NCBI GenBank assembly: GCA_051878935.1
Contig: JBJELB010000021.1
Coordinates: forward strand, 1 to 17,343
DNA: 17,343 nucleotides
DNA from: CANQDT01 sp051878935
Lineage (GTDB): Bacteria > Bacillota > Clostridia > Lachnospirales > Lachnospiraceae
Direction of reading: 5' to 3'
In this document: positions 7,258 to 15,110 of the stretch, one piece after another
Layout of the letters: the number at the start of each line of letters is the position of its first letter
Position numbering within the stretch: the first letter of the stretch is position 1
Position numbers and translations under genes: made by a program
Notes under the pieces: model-generated
What the model was told of the DNA's origin: nothing
Seen by the model: the letters and a program-made list of their open reading frames with translations, nothing else
The model's database searches: none

Positions 7258-8001
7258 ATGGCGAAGTTTCCTACTCCCCACATCAATGCCGTTCCCGGCG
7301 ATTTTGGTCAGACTGTGCTGATGCCAGGAGATCCTCTGAGATCCAAGTTTATCGCAGAGAACTTCCTGGAGAATGCGAAGCTCGTAAACAATGTCCGTGG
7401 AGTTCAGGGTTATACTGGATTTTATAAGGGCGTAAAGGTCTCTGTTATGGCGTCCGGTATGGGTATGCCTTCTATGGGTATCTATTCCCATGAGTTGTTC
7501 AATGTTTTCGATGTTCAGAACATCATGCGAATCGGTTCTGCCGGTGCTATTAACATGAATATCAAGATGAGAGATATTGTTATCGGACAGGCTGTTTGCA
7601 CCGATAGTAACTGGGCAGGCCAGTTCCATCTCCCTGGTTCCTTCTCTCCCATTGCATCTTATGAGATGCTGGAGAAGTGCGTTGGTAGTTGTAAAGAGGT
7701 TGGAGCAAGATATCATGTAGGCAATCTTCTGTCTTCTGATCGGTTCTACGGAGATGAAGAAGGTGTACCCGAAGTGTATCAGGCTAATAAGGCATGGGCC
7801 AGGATGGGCGTTATGGCCATTGAAATGGAATCCGCAGCATTGTATATGAATGCTGCAAGATATGGAAAGAATGCACTTGCAATCTGCACTGTATCTGACC
7901 ATATTCTGACCGGTGAGGCACTCACCGCAGAAGAAAGACAGACTTCCTTTACACAGATGATGGAAGTGGCACTGGAAACTGCCAGAAAGATGGAGAAGTA
8001 A
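7258..8001 (+). CDS. deoD: Purine nucleoside phosphorylase, DeoD type
   Basis: A 247-residue enzyme close to the usual length of the hexameric DeoD class. It splits purine (deoxy)ribonucleosides with phosphate into base and (deoxy)ribose-1-phosphate. Seen are TPHINA (6-11), the phosphate loop MPGDPLRSK (22-30), GMGMPSMGIYSHEL (67-80), GSAGAI (93-98), the ribose-binding EMES (189-192) and the catalytic Asp214 in TVSDHILTGE. The ATG at 7258 is chosen because GGAGG at 7245-7249 is its ribosome binding site; an upstream TTG in frame falls inside that site. It is transcribed divergently from the salvage operon. The adjoining deoB is truncated, so the sugar phosphate formed would need another phosphopentomutase. 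Confidence 0.95.
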   Translation: MAKFPTPHINAVPGDFGQTVLMPGDPLRSKFIAENFLENAKLVNNVRGVQGYTGFYKGVKVSVMASGMGMPSMGIYSHELFNVFDVQNIMRIGSAGAINMNIKMRDIVIGQAVCTDSNWAGQFHLPGSFSPIASYEMLEKCVGSCKEVGARYHVGNLLSSDRFYGDEEGVPEVYQANKAWARMGVMAIEMESAALYMNAARYGKNALAICTVSDHILTGEALTAEERQTSFTQMMEVALETARKMEK

Positions 8002-8008
8002 TTATGCA

Positions 8009-8380
8009 AAGAAGGATTTCAAGGGCTTGTGTTTTGTGAATCTGGTAGACTTTGATATGGTCTATGGCCATCGCCGGGATATTGACGGTTATGCAAATGC
8101 ACTAACAGAATTCGATGCTTGGCTGGGTGAATTCCTGAAGGGTTTGAATGAAGATGATCTTGTGATGATCACCGCTGATCATGGTTGCGATCCTGCCTAT
8201 ACAGCTACCACTGACCACACCAGAGAATATGTTCCGCTGTTGATTCTGGGTAAAAAGGTGAAGCCTGTTAATCTGGGGACACGAAGCTCTTTTGCTGATA
8301 TTGCAGCAACAGTGACCGCTATCCTTCGCGTTGAGTATGCTACCGCTGGTAAAAGTTTCAAGAAAAAGATTCTTTGTTAA
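8009..8380 (+). pseudogene. deoB: 5'-truncated phosphopentomutase remnant
   Basis: Only about the last 120 residues of a normally 390-400-residue phosphopentomutase remain. The open frame reads GLCFVNLVDFDMVYGHRRD, then ITADHGCDPAY, TDHTREYVPLLILG and LGTRSSFADIAATV, all well conserved. These supply the C-terminal metal ligands (the Asp and His of DFDMVYGH, of ADHG and of DHTRE). The N-terminal metal Asp and the phosphorylated Thr of the family are gone. Homology begins seven bases after the deoD stop, so a deletion probably removed the intergenic region and the first two thirds of deoB. The only in-frame start is a TTG at 8027 with a poor ribosome binding site. It should not make active enzyme. 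The frame has stayed open, so the loss is probably recent. Confidence 0.85.
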
Positions 8381-8565
8381 TATCGGTTGTTCGTGAATTA
8401 AACAGGTGATTATCTGAATATAAACGATCTGCATGATACTTGCGTCAAACCGTACAAATCGCTAAATTGAAAATTCATCATTTTGTCTAATGGTGAAATA
8501 GAACAAAACACCATTTTGCAATTTGGTTGAGAAGCCGAAAATGAATGATTTGTGTCGAAAGTATG

Positions 8566-8594
8566 TTGACACGCAACATAATTTGTATTAAAGT
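8566..8594 (+). promoter_or_regulatory. Promoter of the transporter/enzyme operon
   Basis: A consensus TTGACA (8566-8571) and TAAAGT (8589-8594) are spaced by 17 bases. The -35 sits in the inverted repeat TGTTG-ACACG-CAACA (8564-8578), and a candidate operator covers the -10. The region 8381-8560 before it has no gene. It holds a weak hairpin (ATGGTG with CACCAT, about 8490-8515) that could end deoD transcription. Confidence 0.6.
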
Positions 8595-8602
8595 GTAGAC
8601 AA
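8583..8602 (+). promoter_or_regulatory. Candidate operator, copy 3 (transporter operon)
   Basis: TTGTATTAAAGTGTAGACAA covers the -10 and probable start of transcription. It matches the salvage-operon copy in 16 of 20 positions, with all differences in the central eight bases, as expected for a dimer-binding site. ATAA precedes both copies and a further TT two bases to the right is shared. Confidence 0.45.
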
Positions 8603-8632
8603 CTTTATATTAAGATAAGGAAGTGAGTGACT

Positions 8633-9439
8633 ATGATCAAGCTTATTGTGTCTGATTTGGATGACACTCTGATTCATAAAGATGATCATCTGTCAGATCG
8701 AGTCATTGCGCAGATCAATGAGTTGATAGACCATGGTGTTAACTTTACTTTTGCAACAGGCCGAATGCCCTATCGTGCAATTAATTTTGCAAATGATATT
8801 GACTTGAATATCCCTTTCGTTGCAAATAATGGCAGCATCCTTTTTCGCGAAGGTAAAATCGTGTATTCGAAGATGTTGAATGCAAAGTTGCTGCATAGCA
8901 AGATTCAAAAGTACATGGACGATAATCCTGAGTTTACGGTCTTGTTTAGTTACGAGGATAGAGAACGCCCCTTGCGTGTAACAAAATGGATCGCAGATCG
9001 TTTCTACAAATACCCTGGTTACAGTGAGCCGTTGGGCTGCGAAGCAAGTGTCTGGGATCAGGAAGTTCACAAGATTTATGTAGTGGATGATTTGAAAACG
9101 GGTTCCATTGGCATGTTGGCAAAAGAACTGAAGGCTATGCCGGAAATTGCAAGTTGCTACCAGTATGGTGAATTCTCCATGGAGATTGTTGCTGCGGGGT
9201 GTTCCAAGGCGACGGGTGTTGAGCGTCTCATTGAATACATGGGTTACACCAAAGATGAAGTGATGGCAGTTGGTGACCACACCAATGATATAGAAGTGTT
9301 ACAAATGGTAGGACTTGGTGTTGCGGTAGGCAATGCAGTTCCTGAATTGCGTGCTGTAGCAGACTATATCACTGAGGCCGAAAGAGCTGAGGGTGTCATT
9401 GAAGCAATTCAAAAGTTTATATTAAGGGGGAATGAGTAA
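8633..9439 (+). CDS. Cof-type HAD-superfamily phosphatase
   Basis: A 268-residue haloacid-dehalogenase phosphatase of the Cof/YbiV type, which usually acts on small phosphorylated metabolites such as sugar phosphates. Motif I is DLDDTL (Asp8 nucleophile, Asp10), motif II is FATGR, a SKATGVERL segment gives the Lys, and motif IV is GDHTNDIEVL. The cap domain lies in between. ATG 8633 is chosen over an in-frame GTG at 8627 because the SD-like AAGGAAGTGA (8617-8626) gives better spacing to it. As first gene of the operon it may dephosphorylate the imported substrate or an intermediate, or relieve sugar-phosphate stress; the substrate cannot be read from sequence. Confidence 0.88.
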   Translation: MIKLIVSDLDDTLIHKDDHLSDRVIAQINELIDHGVNFTFATGRMPYRAINFANDIDLNIPFVANNGSILFREGKIVYSKMLNAKLLHSKIQKYMDDNPEFTVLFSYEDRERPLRVTKWIADRFYKYPGYSEPLGCEASVWDQEVHKIYVVDDLKTGSIGMLAKELKAMPEIASCYQYGEFSMEIVAAGCSKATGVERLIEYMGYTKDEVMAVGDHTNDIEVLQMVGLGVAVGNAVPELRAVADYITEAERAEGVIEAIQKFILRGNE

Positions 9440-9442
9440 GCT

Positions 9443-10333
9443 ATGCGCGCACTTACCCAAAGAAGAAAAAAGACGTTATTCGAGAGAATTGAGCCCGTAC
9501 TGTATCTGGCTCCCGCATTCATCTTCCTGGGATTGTTCGTTTACTATCCCTTCGTGAAAACATTCTTCTCGTCCTTCTTCCTGCAGAATTCTATGGGTGT
9601 TATCCGAGAGTTCGTGGGATTTGAGAACTATGTGAATGTTTTGAACAATTCCAAGTTCATTCAGGCTATTGGAAACACACTGAAGTTTGTTGTCTTTACT
9701 TGTCCTTTCTCTGTTGGTTTGGCTTTCCTCTTGGCAATGATGGCAAACAGACAGACAAAGATGTCTCCTATTTATGAGACACTTTTCTCACTGCCCATGG
9801 CAATGTCCATGTCTGTTTCTGCAATGATCTTTGAACTGATGTTTAGCCCCACTCTGGGCATTGTCAATGCTCTGCTGAATAGTAACATTCAGTGGCTGAA
9901 TGACAAGGATACTGCACTGGGTGTTGTTATCGCAATTCAGGTTTGGATGAATCTGGGCTACAATTTCCTGTTTATCCTGGCTGCAATCAGAGGTTTGCCT
10001 TTAGATGTTTTTGAGGCAGCAGATCTTGACGGTGCAAATGCTTGGAGCAAGGGCATCAAAATTGTTATGCCCATGGTTTCTCCCACACTGTTTTTCCTGA
10101 TCTGTAATTCTCTGGCAAAGATGCTCATGATGTCCGGCCTGTCTTTGATCTTGACTCAGGGTGGTCCCAACGGCGCAACGGAAACAATGATTTCCTTCAT
10201 GTACAAGCAGACGGTTGAAAATGCAAACTATAACGCAGCTTATGCTTCTGCAGTTATTGCATTTATGATTACTTTGGTTGCTACAGCTATTACATTCCTG
10301 TACGAGAAGAAGGGAGTGAGCTACGATGTCTAA
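9443..10333 (+). CDS. ABC transporter permease, MalF/UgpA type
   Basis: A 296-residue inner-membrane subunit of a carbohydrate-type ABC importer. About six hydrophobic segments are visible, starting near residues 19-40, with the cytoplasmic EAA loop EAADLDGANAWSKGIKIVMP at 191-210, which docks to the ATPase. It starts three bases after the HAD stop, with AAGGGGG upstream. It pairs with the next permease, which overlaps its end by eight bases, so the two are translationally coupled. No ATPase gene is present here, as is common in Firmicutes systems served by a shared MsmX-type ATPase. Confidence 0.93.
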   Translation: MRALTQRRKKTLFERIEPVLYLAPAFIFLGLFVYYPFVKTFFSSFFLQNSMGVIREFVGFENYVNVLNNSKFIQAIGNTLKFVVFTCPFSVGLAFLLAMMANRQTKMSPIYETLFSLPMAMSMSVSAMIFELMFSPTLGIVNALLNSNIQWLNDKDTALGVVIAIQVWMNLGYNFLFILAAIRGLPLDVFEAADLDGANAWSKGIKIVMPMVSPTLFFLICNSLAKMLMMSGLSLILTQGGPNGATETMISFMYKQTVENANYNAAYASAVIAFMITLVATAITFLYEKKGVSYDV

Positions 10334-11174
10334 GACAAGAGAAAAAAGACTTGCCCGCAGAGATGCTTGGAATGTTCCTATGCAGGTAATTAATGTCATT
10401 GTAGGCCTTGTAATTGCATTCCCCATTATCTATGCGTTCTTTATCTCCTTCATGCCACCTGCCCAGGTTCTGACCGGCGGTGTCAATATCATTCCTAAAA
10501 AATGGACACTGGAAAACTATGTTACTGCATTTACCGCAGCACCTTTGATGCGATTCATGTTGAACTCTTTCATCATTGCATTTGTGTCCAGCCTGATTCG
10601 CGTCATTGTATCCTCTTTGGCTGCATTTGCATTTGCCTTTCTGGAGTTCCGGTTTAAGAATTTCTGGTTTATGCTGATCCTTACAACCATGATGATCCCC
10701 GCAGATGTTGTTCTGGTTGCAAATTATCAGACAGTTTCCAGAATGGGCTTGATTAATACCTATCTCGGTATGATGATTGTGTTTTTTGTTTCTGCAATCA
10801 ACATTTTCCAGCTGAGACAGAGTTTCAAGACATTTGCAACTTCTCTGAAGGAAGCTTCTCATATTGATGGGTGCTCCAATTTCAGATTCTTCTGCTTTAT
10901 TCTGCTGCCCACCAATATTTCCACAATTCTGACTGTCTTCATTACCGCTTTCATCGGTACTTGGAATACTTACCTGTGGCCTCTGATGGTTACGAATCAG
11001 ACTAATATGCGTGTGGTTCAGGTCGGTGTTACCATGCTGAACTTCTCTGAAGGTACGGTTTACGGTCCCATCATGGCGGCTTCCATGATTATTTTGCTGC
11101 CTACTCTGATTCTGTTCCTGACCTTCCAGAAGAAAATTGTCGCTGGCATGATGGCCGGTGGTGTTAAGGGTTGA
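10326..11174 (+). CDS. ABC transporter permease, MalG/UgpE type
   Basis: A 282-residue partner permease with about six membrane segments, a large extracytoplasmic segment near residues 42-75 (PPAQVLTGGVNIIPKKWTLE) typical of MalG-like subunits, and an EAA loop variant EASHIDGCSNFRFFCFILLP at 176-195. The ATG lies inside the end of the previous gene. Together the pair should form the membrane channel for the substrate bound by the downstream lipoprotein. Substrate type (sugar, sugar phosphate, glycoside) cannot be settled from the permeases. Confidence 0.93.
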   Translation: MSKTREKRLARRDAWNVPMQVINVIVGLVIAFPIIYAFFISFMPPAQVLTGGVNIIPKKWTLENYVTAFTAAPLMRFMLNSFIIAFVSSLIRVIVSSLAAFAFAFLEFRFKNFWFMLILTTMMIPADVVLVANYQTVSRMGLINTYLGMMIVFFVSAINIFQLRQSFKTFATSLKEASHIDGCSNFRFFCFILLPTNISTILTVFITAFIGTWNTYLWPLMVTNQTNMRVVQVGVTMLNFSEGTVYGPIMAASMIILLPTLILFLTFQKKIVAGMMAGGVKG

Positions 11175-11231
11175 TTGCAAGCAATGCTTGTAAATCATAA
11201 AAAATAAATTATAATGGAGGAAACAAAGATT

Positions 11232-12596
11232 ATGAAGAAGATCATCGCATTTCTGCTTACTGCCGTCATGGCTATGGGCCTGGCTGCATGTGGCGGTTCT
11301 GATGCACCTGCAGCAGATGCTCCTGCAGCTGAAGCAGGTGTTGTCACCATTGATGTGTGGCATTCCATGGAGGGCTCCAACGGTGAGGCTTTCGAGGCCA
11401 TGGTTAAAAACTTCAATGAGGGCAAGGGTAAGGAACTGGGTATTTTTGCTAACAGCGTCTTCCAGGGCAACGATACTGCCAGCAAGCTGAAGACTCTGAT
11501 CCAGACCAATGACACTGCCAACATGCCCGACGTCTGCCTGGTCTACGGCGCATCTCTGCCTGTTGTTGCTGAGTACGCTGGCACCGTTCCCGTTGACACC
11601 ATGTACGGCACTGGCTCTGCAAGCCTGGCAAAGGAAGACATCGTTCCCGCTACTGTTGTTACTTATAGCTACAAGGGCACCCAGATTTGCATGCCTTTCA
11701 ACAGCTCTACTCTGCTGTTGTACTACAACGTTGACGCATTCAAGGAAGTTGGTCTGGACCCCGAAAATCCCCCCAAGACCATGGCCGAAGTTGCTGACGC
11801 ATGTGCTAAGCTGACTGTTAAGGACGCTTCTGGCAATGTTACCCGTTATGGTTACAATGCTGTTCTGGACCGTTATCAGATGGTTAACCTGATCGGCAAC
11901 CAGGGTGAGGGCTCCTACTTCGGTGACAATGAGTCTGGTCGTGCTGGCCTGATCACCGAGGTTGTTGCTGGTGAGCAGATTCTGAATGTTTACAAGGCAT
12001 GGGAAGCTCTGGCTGCTACTGGTGGCCTGAAGTACACCTATGACAACCAGAACGAAGAGTTCGCAACTGGTATGAACGCTATGACCATGATGTCTTCCGC
12101 CCGTATCGGTTCCGTTACCAAGCTGACTGCTGACTCCGGTGTTAACTGGGCTTGCACCACTCTGCCCGACATCAACACCTCTGATAAGGGCGGCGCTGGT
12201 ATCGGTGGCGCTTCTCTGGTTATGTTCGACAACGGCAGTTCTGCTGTGAAGGAAGCTGCATGGGAGTTCATCCAGTACGCCGCTTCCGCTGAGACTCAGG
12301 CAACTTGGTCTATGGCTACCGGCTACCTGCCCATCAACCTGGGCACCAAGGATATTGCTGCTTTTGCTGAGCATCTGGCAAACACCCCTGCTCTGCAGGT
12401 TGCTCTGGCTCAGTTCGAGTCTTCCAACCCCAACGTTCAGGAGCCTGTTATGATGATGCAGGGCAGTGTTGACTCTGTCATCAAGGAAGCATCTCTGAAT
12501 GTCGCTGAAGGTACTATGACTGCTGAAGAAGCTACAGAATTTGTTGTCACTGAGTGCAACAAACTGTTCGATGAGTACAATCGCGCTAACGGCTAA
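11232..12596 (+). CDS. ABC transporter solute-binding lipoprotein (UgpB-like)
   Basis: A 454-residue extracellular binding protein. The signal peptide (Lys2-Lys3, a hydrophobic core, then lipobox LAAC at 17-20) predicts lipid anchoring at Cys20, and an Ala/Asp-rich linker follows. The mature part begins IDVWHSMEGSNGEAFEAMVKNFN, typical of family-1 binding proteins for sugars and glycerol phosphate; the specificity is unknown. The ATG at 11232 is chosen because the in-frame ATG at 11214 overlaps the GGAGG site (11216-11220). Codon choice is strongly biased (CTG, AAC, GCT, GTT) compared with the downstream TIM-barrel gene, which fits high expression. A terminator directly follows. Confidence 0.93.
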   Translation: MKKIIAFLLTAVMAMGLAACGGSDAPAADAPAAEAGVVTIDVWHSMEGSNGEAFEAMVKNFNEGKGKELGIFANSVFQGNDTASKLKTLIQTNDTANMPDVCLVYGASLPVVAEYAGTVPVDTMYGTGSASLAKEDIVPATVVTYSYKGTQICMPFNSSTLLLYYNVDAFKEVGLDPENPPKTMAEVADACAKLTVKDASGNVTRYGYNAVLDRYQMVNLIGNQGEGSYFGDNESGRAGLITEVVAGEQILNVYKAWEALAATGGLKYTYDNQNEEFATGMNAMTMMSSARIGSVTKLTADSGVNWACTTLPDINTSDKGGAGIGGASLVMFDNGSSAVKEAAWEFIQYAASAETQATWSMATGYLPINLGTKDIAAFAEHLANTPALQVALAQFESSNPNVQEPVMMMQGSVDSVIKEASLNVAEGTMTAEEATEFVVTECNKLFDEYNRANG

Positions 12597-12613
12597 TTTC
12601 TAAAACTTTAGGA

Positions 12614-12651
12614 GGGCGCAAAAGATCGCAAATATCTTTTGCGCCCTTTTT
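12614..12651 (+). terminator. Internal terminator after the binding protein
   Basis: A perfect 13-bp stem (GGGCGCAAAAGAT with ATCTTTTGCGCCC) with a seven-base loop is followed by TTTTT. It ends 20 bases before the next gene, whose ribosome binding site comes straight after. No new promoter is evident, so the downstream enzymes are probably made from read-through at lower level than the transporter. Confidence 0.88.
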
Positions 12652-12671
12652 CTAAAAATCTGGAGGGTAAT

Positions 12672-13547
12672 ATGCGCTTATCTACATCGACGAATATCGT
12701 CTTTAATCGGCCTGATGGTCATAAAGCGACAATTCAGGAATCTATTCGGCTTTGCAGCGCTGCCGGTTATAGGGTAATGGATATGAACTTCCATGATTGC
12801 ACTACCTTTAAGCTTCCTTTTGTCACGGATAATTGGAGAGAATGGCTTGATGACGTCAAGGCAACAGCTGATGACTGTGGAATTGAGTTTAGTCAATGTC
12901 ATTCCAGCTTTTTTAATTTTTGCGATCCCTATGCACCGAACAAAGAGTTTATGAACAAGATGGTTTATAGAAGCATGGAGGCTGCAGGACTTTTGGGCGT
13001 AAAGTGGGCAGTAATTCATGCAGGTACAGATTTTAATTCTGCTCGTTCGGTGTATGACTCAAAGAAGAAAAATATCGAATACTTTAAGCCTCTTATTGAG
13101 TATGCGGGGCAACACAATGTTGGTGTTGCGATTGAAAATCTGTGGGATCTGAATATCTCACCATTGCGTAGATATACAACCACCTCAGAAGAACTTGTTG
13201 AGTTAGTCGACGAACTTAGCTTGTTATATCCCAATGTGGGAATCTGCTGGGATTGCGAACATGCGGATATTATGAAACAAGATCAAACAGCCTGTCTTGA
13301 GTTAATTGGAAGTAGACTTAAGGCTACGCATATTTCTGACAATACCGGCATCAACAATGACCATATCCTCCCCTTCAATGGAACTACGGATTGGTATGAA
13401 ATTATGGGTGCACTAAAACGCATCGGTTATAACGGTGATTTTACCTACGAGGCACACCAAAGTACAAATCGTCTTCCTGACGAATTGTTATTACCGCTTC
13501 TAAAATATAGTGTAGAAGTTGGTAATTTCTTATTATCGTTGAAGTAA
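12672..13547 (+). CDS. Sugar-phosphate isomerase/epimerase-like TIM-barrel protein
   Basis: A 291-residue protein of the xylose-isomerase-like (AP endonuclease 2) TIM-barrel family. The expected divalent-metal ligands are visible in order: Glu155 in VAIENLW, Asp194 in CWDCEHAD, His220 in ATHISD and Glu260 in TYEAHQ, with an HAGTD segment at 116-120. Family members isomerise or epimerise ketoses, or act as endonucleases. The sugar-transport setting favours the former. ATG 12672 has GGAGGG (12662-12667) directly upstream; longer in-frame starts would lie inside the terminator. The neighbouring SIS protein makes a comparison with the FrlC/FrlB pair of Amadori-sugar catabolism reasonable, though unproven. 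Confidence 0.85.
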   Translation: MRLSTSTNIVFNRPDGHKATIQESIRLCSAAGYRVMDMNFHDCTTFKLPFVTDNWREWLDDVKATADDCGIEFSQCHSSFFNFCDPYAPNKEFMNKMVYRSMEAAGLLGVKWAVIHAGTDFNSARSVYDSKKKNIEYFKPLIEYAGQHNVGVAIENLWDLNISPLRRYTTTSEELVELVDELSLLYPNVGICWDCEHADIMKQDQTACLELIGSRLKATHISDNTGINNDHILPFNGTTDWYEIMGALKRIGYNGDFTYEAHQSTNRLPDELLLPLLKYSVEVGNFLLSLK

Positions 13548-13559
13548 AGGAGTTTTAAT

Positions 13560-14693
13560 ATGAAAAATGAAAATGCACTGGTTCGCCAGGTATTGAGCCT
13601 GCCTGAATTGATCGAACAGCAGTACCATGATCTGGAACCTAAGGCAAGAAAAGCGCTCACCACTCCTGAAATTTTCAGCATCCAGCGAATTGTTTTGACT
13701 GGCTGTGGTGACTCCTATGCAGCAGCTCTTGCAACCAAGCATGCTTTTGAAATGCTGACCAACCTTCCTTGTGAAGTTGTTCCTGCCATTGAACTGAGTC
13801 GCTTCTACTCCCGTAAACAGCTGGGGTTTGCTCCCAACAATCCTTTGGTCATCGCTGTCAGCAATTCTGGCAGTGTTGTTCGTGTCGGTGAAGCAATTCA
13901 GGCGGCCAGAAAGCATGGTGCCTTTGCGTTAGGTATCACCGGCAAGCGTGATGGACTGCTGGGTCAGAGCGTGGATAAGATTATGGATCTGAATATTCCT
14001 CCTTTCGAGGCTGCTCCCGGCACCAGATCTTATATGATTTCTGTTATGTCTCTGCTTCTGATTGCAATCCGTATCGGTGAAGTAAGAGCTTGTTACACCA
14101 TGGATACCGCTATGGATATGCGTTATGATATGCTGGAACAGGCAAAGCAGCTGGCAGCTATGCTGCCTGAGATGTGTGAGCAGTGCCACGAGATCGCTGA
14201 GAAGTGGCAGGGCATGGAGGCCTATGACTTCATTGGTTCCGGCTTTGACTATGCAGCTGCTTGGTTTGGCCACGCCAAGGTCTTTGAGGCACTGGGCAAG
14301 TATGCAATGCACATCAACTCAGAAGAGTGGTTGCACATGAATTTCTTCATGCGTAATGTGGATAAGATTGGTACATTTATTATTGCCAACACCACAAACC
14401 CTGCAATGGGCAGAAACAAGGAACTGATTGAATTTGCTCATAATCTGACCCGTCCTCTTGTTGTTATCACTGATGGTGGCAAGGAAGACTTTGGTGTGGA
14501 TACTACTTATATCAAGGTTCCTAAATCCAAGTATGCTGTCAATATGCCCCTTACCCAGTATGCACCTATTTGTCTGATCCTGGGCTTCATTATGGATATG
14601 ATTGGTGAAGTTGATGGTCGTGGCTGTCAGGGTGTGTGGCACATTGCCAAGGGCGCAAAGTGCATTCGTGAAAGCAAAATGGAGATTCTGTAA
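13560..14693 (+). CDS. Double-SIS sugar-phosphate isomerase/deglycase-like protein
   Basis: A 377-residue cytoplasmic protein with two SIS domains, laid out like the isomerase half of GlmS and like FrlB/AgaS-type enzymes. Domain one shows TGCGDSYAAALA (48-59) and VSNSGSVVRVGEA (100-112), the sugar-phosphate loop. Domain two starts at YDFIGSGFDYAAAW (222-235) and contains INSEEWLH (252-259), where Glu256 aligns with the catalytic Glu of GlmS. There is no glutaminase domain, so the likely reactions are deamination or deglycation of an amino sugar phosphate, or isomerisation. It begins 12 bases after the TIM-barrel gene with AAAGGAG at good spacing. The exact substrate is unknown. Confidence 0.85.
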   Translation: MKNENALVRQVLSLPELIEQQYHDLEPKARKALTTPEIFSIQRIVLTGCGDSYAAALATKHAFEMLTNLPCEVVPAIELSRFYSRKQLGFAPNNPLVIAVSNSGSVVRVGEAIQAARKHGAFALGITGKRDGLLGQSVDKIMDLNIPPFEAAPGTRSYMISVMSLLLIAIRIGEVRACYTMDTAMDMRYDMLEQAKQLAAMLPEMCEQCHEIAEKWQGMEAYDFIGSGFDYAAAWFGHAKVFEALGKYAMHINSEEWLHMNFFMRNVDKIGTFIIANTTNPAMGRNKELIEFAHNLTRPLVVITDGGKEDFGVDTTYIKVPKSKYAVNMPLTQYAPICLILGFIMDMIGEVDGRGCQGVWHIAKGAKCIRESKMEIL

Positions 14694-14704
14694 AGGAGAA
14701 TAAT

Positions 14705-15109
14705 ATGCTGCAGAAGTTTAATATTTCTACTCAGAAAGACGATGTCTTCGATATTACTGAAGAAGTAAGAAAGTATGCAAATGAAAGCGGTGTTCAGGAA
14801 GGCATTGTTGTTGTCTATACTGCTCACACCACTGCCAGCATTTGCGTGACTTCCAAGATGGACCCTGCCGGTTTTGATGATCTGCGTGATGAAATCAACC
14901 GTCTGATTCCGACTCGTATTGACTTCAAGCACCAGTTTGATACCCCCTCTGATGCAGCTGGTCATATCAAGTCTTCTCTCATCGGTGTGTCCATGACCTT
15001 CATCATTACCGGTGGTAAGCTGTTGCTGGGCGGCTCCCAGGGTATCTACTTCCTGGAGCATGATGGTCCTCGTAAGCGTAGCTATTTTGTTAAAGTGATC
15101 GAAGGTTAA
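14705..15109 (+). CDS. YjbQ/UPF0047 family protein
   Basis: A 134-residue protein of normal family length with all hallmark motifs: TAHTTASI (39-46), DAAGHIKSSLIG (83-94) and LLGGSQGIYFLEHDGPRKR (107-125). His41, His87 and His119 lie where the family has its clustered conserved residues. The cellular role of the family is unsettled; weak thiamin-phosphate-synthase activity has been reported for the E. coli member, suggesting a phosphate-handling active site. It is usually found alone, so its place between a sugar-phosphate enzyme and a radical SAM enzyme is informative. The start follows the SIS gene by 11 bases with AAAGGAG upstream, and its stop is one base from the next ATG. Confidence 0.9.
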   Translation: MLQKFNISTQKDDVFDITEEVRKYANESGVQEGIVVVYTAHTTASICVTSKMDPAGFDDLRDEINRLIPTRIDFKHQFDTPSDAAGHIKSSLIGVSMTFIITGGKLLLGGSQGIYFLEHDGPRKRSYFVKVIEG

Positions 15110-15110
15110 T

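Noticed and set aside
11188..11215. TATAAT (11210-11215) with TTGTAA upstream as a promoter for the binding-protein gene
   Set aside because: Transcription would start after the GGAGG site at 11216-11220, so the gene's ribosome binding site would be lost.
10290..12374. A 694-codon leftward frame opposite the permeases and binding protein
   Set aside because: It is rich in Cys, His, Asn, Gln and Ser in a pattern expected from the complement of biased coding DNA, has no motif, and overlaps three certain genes.
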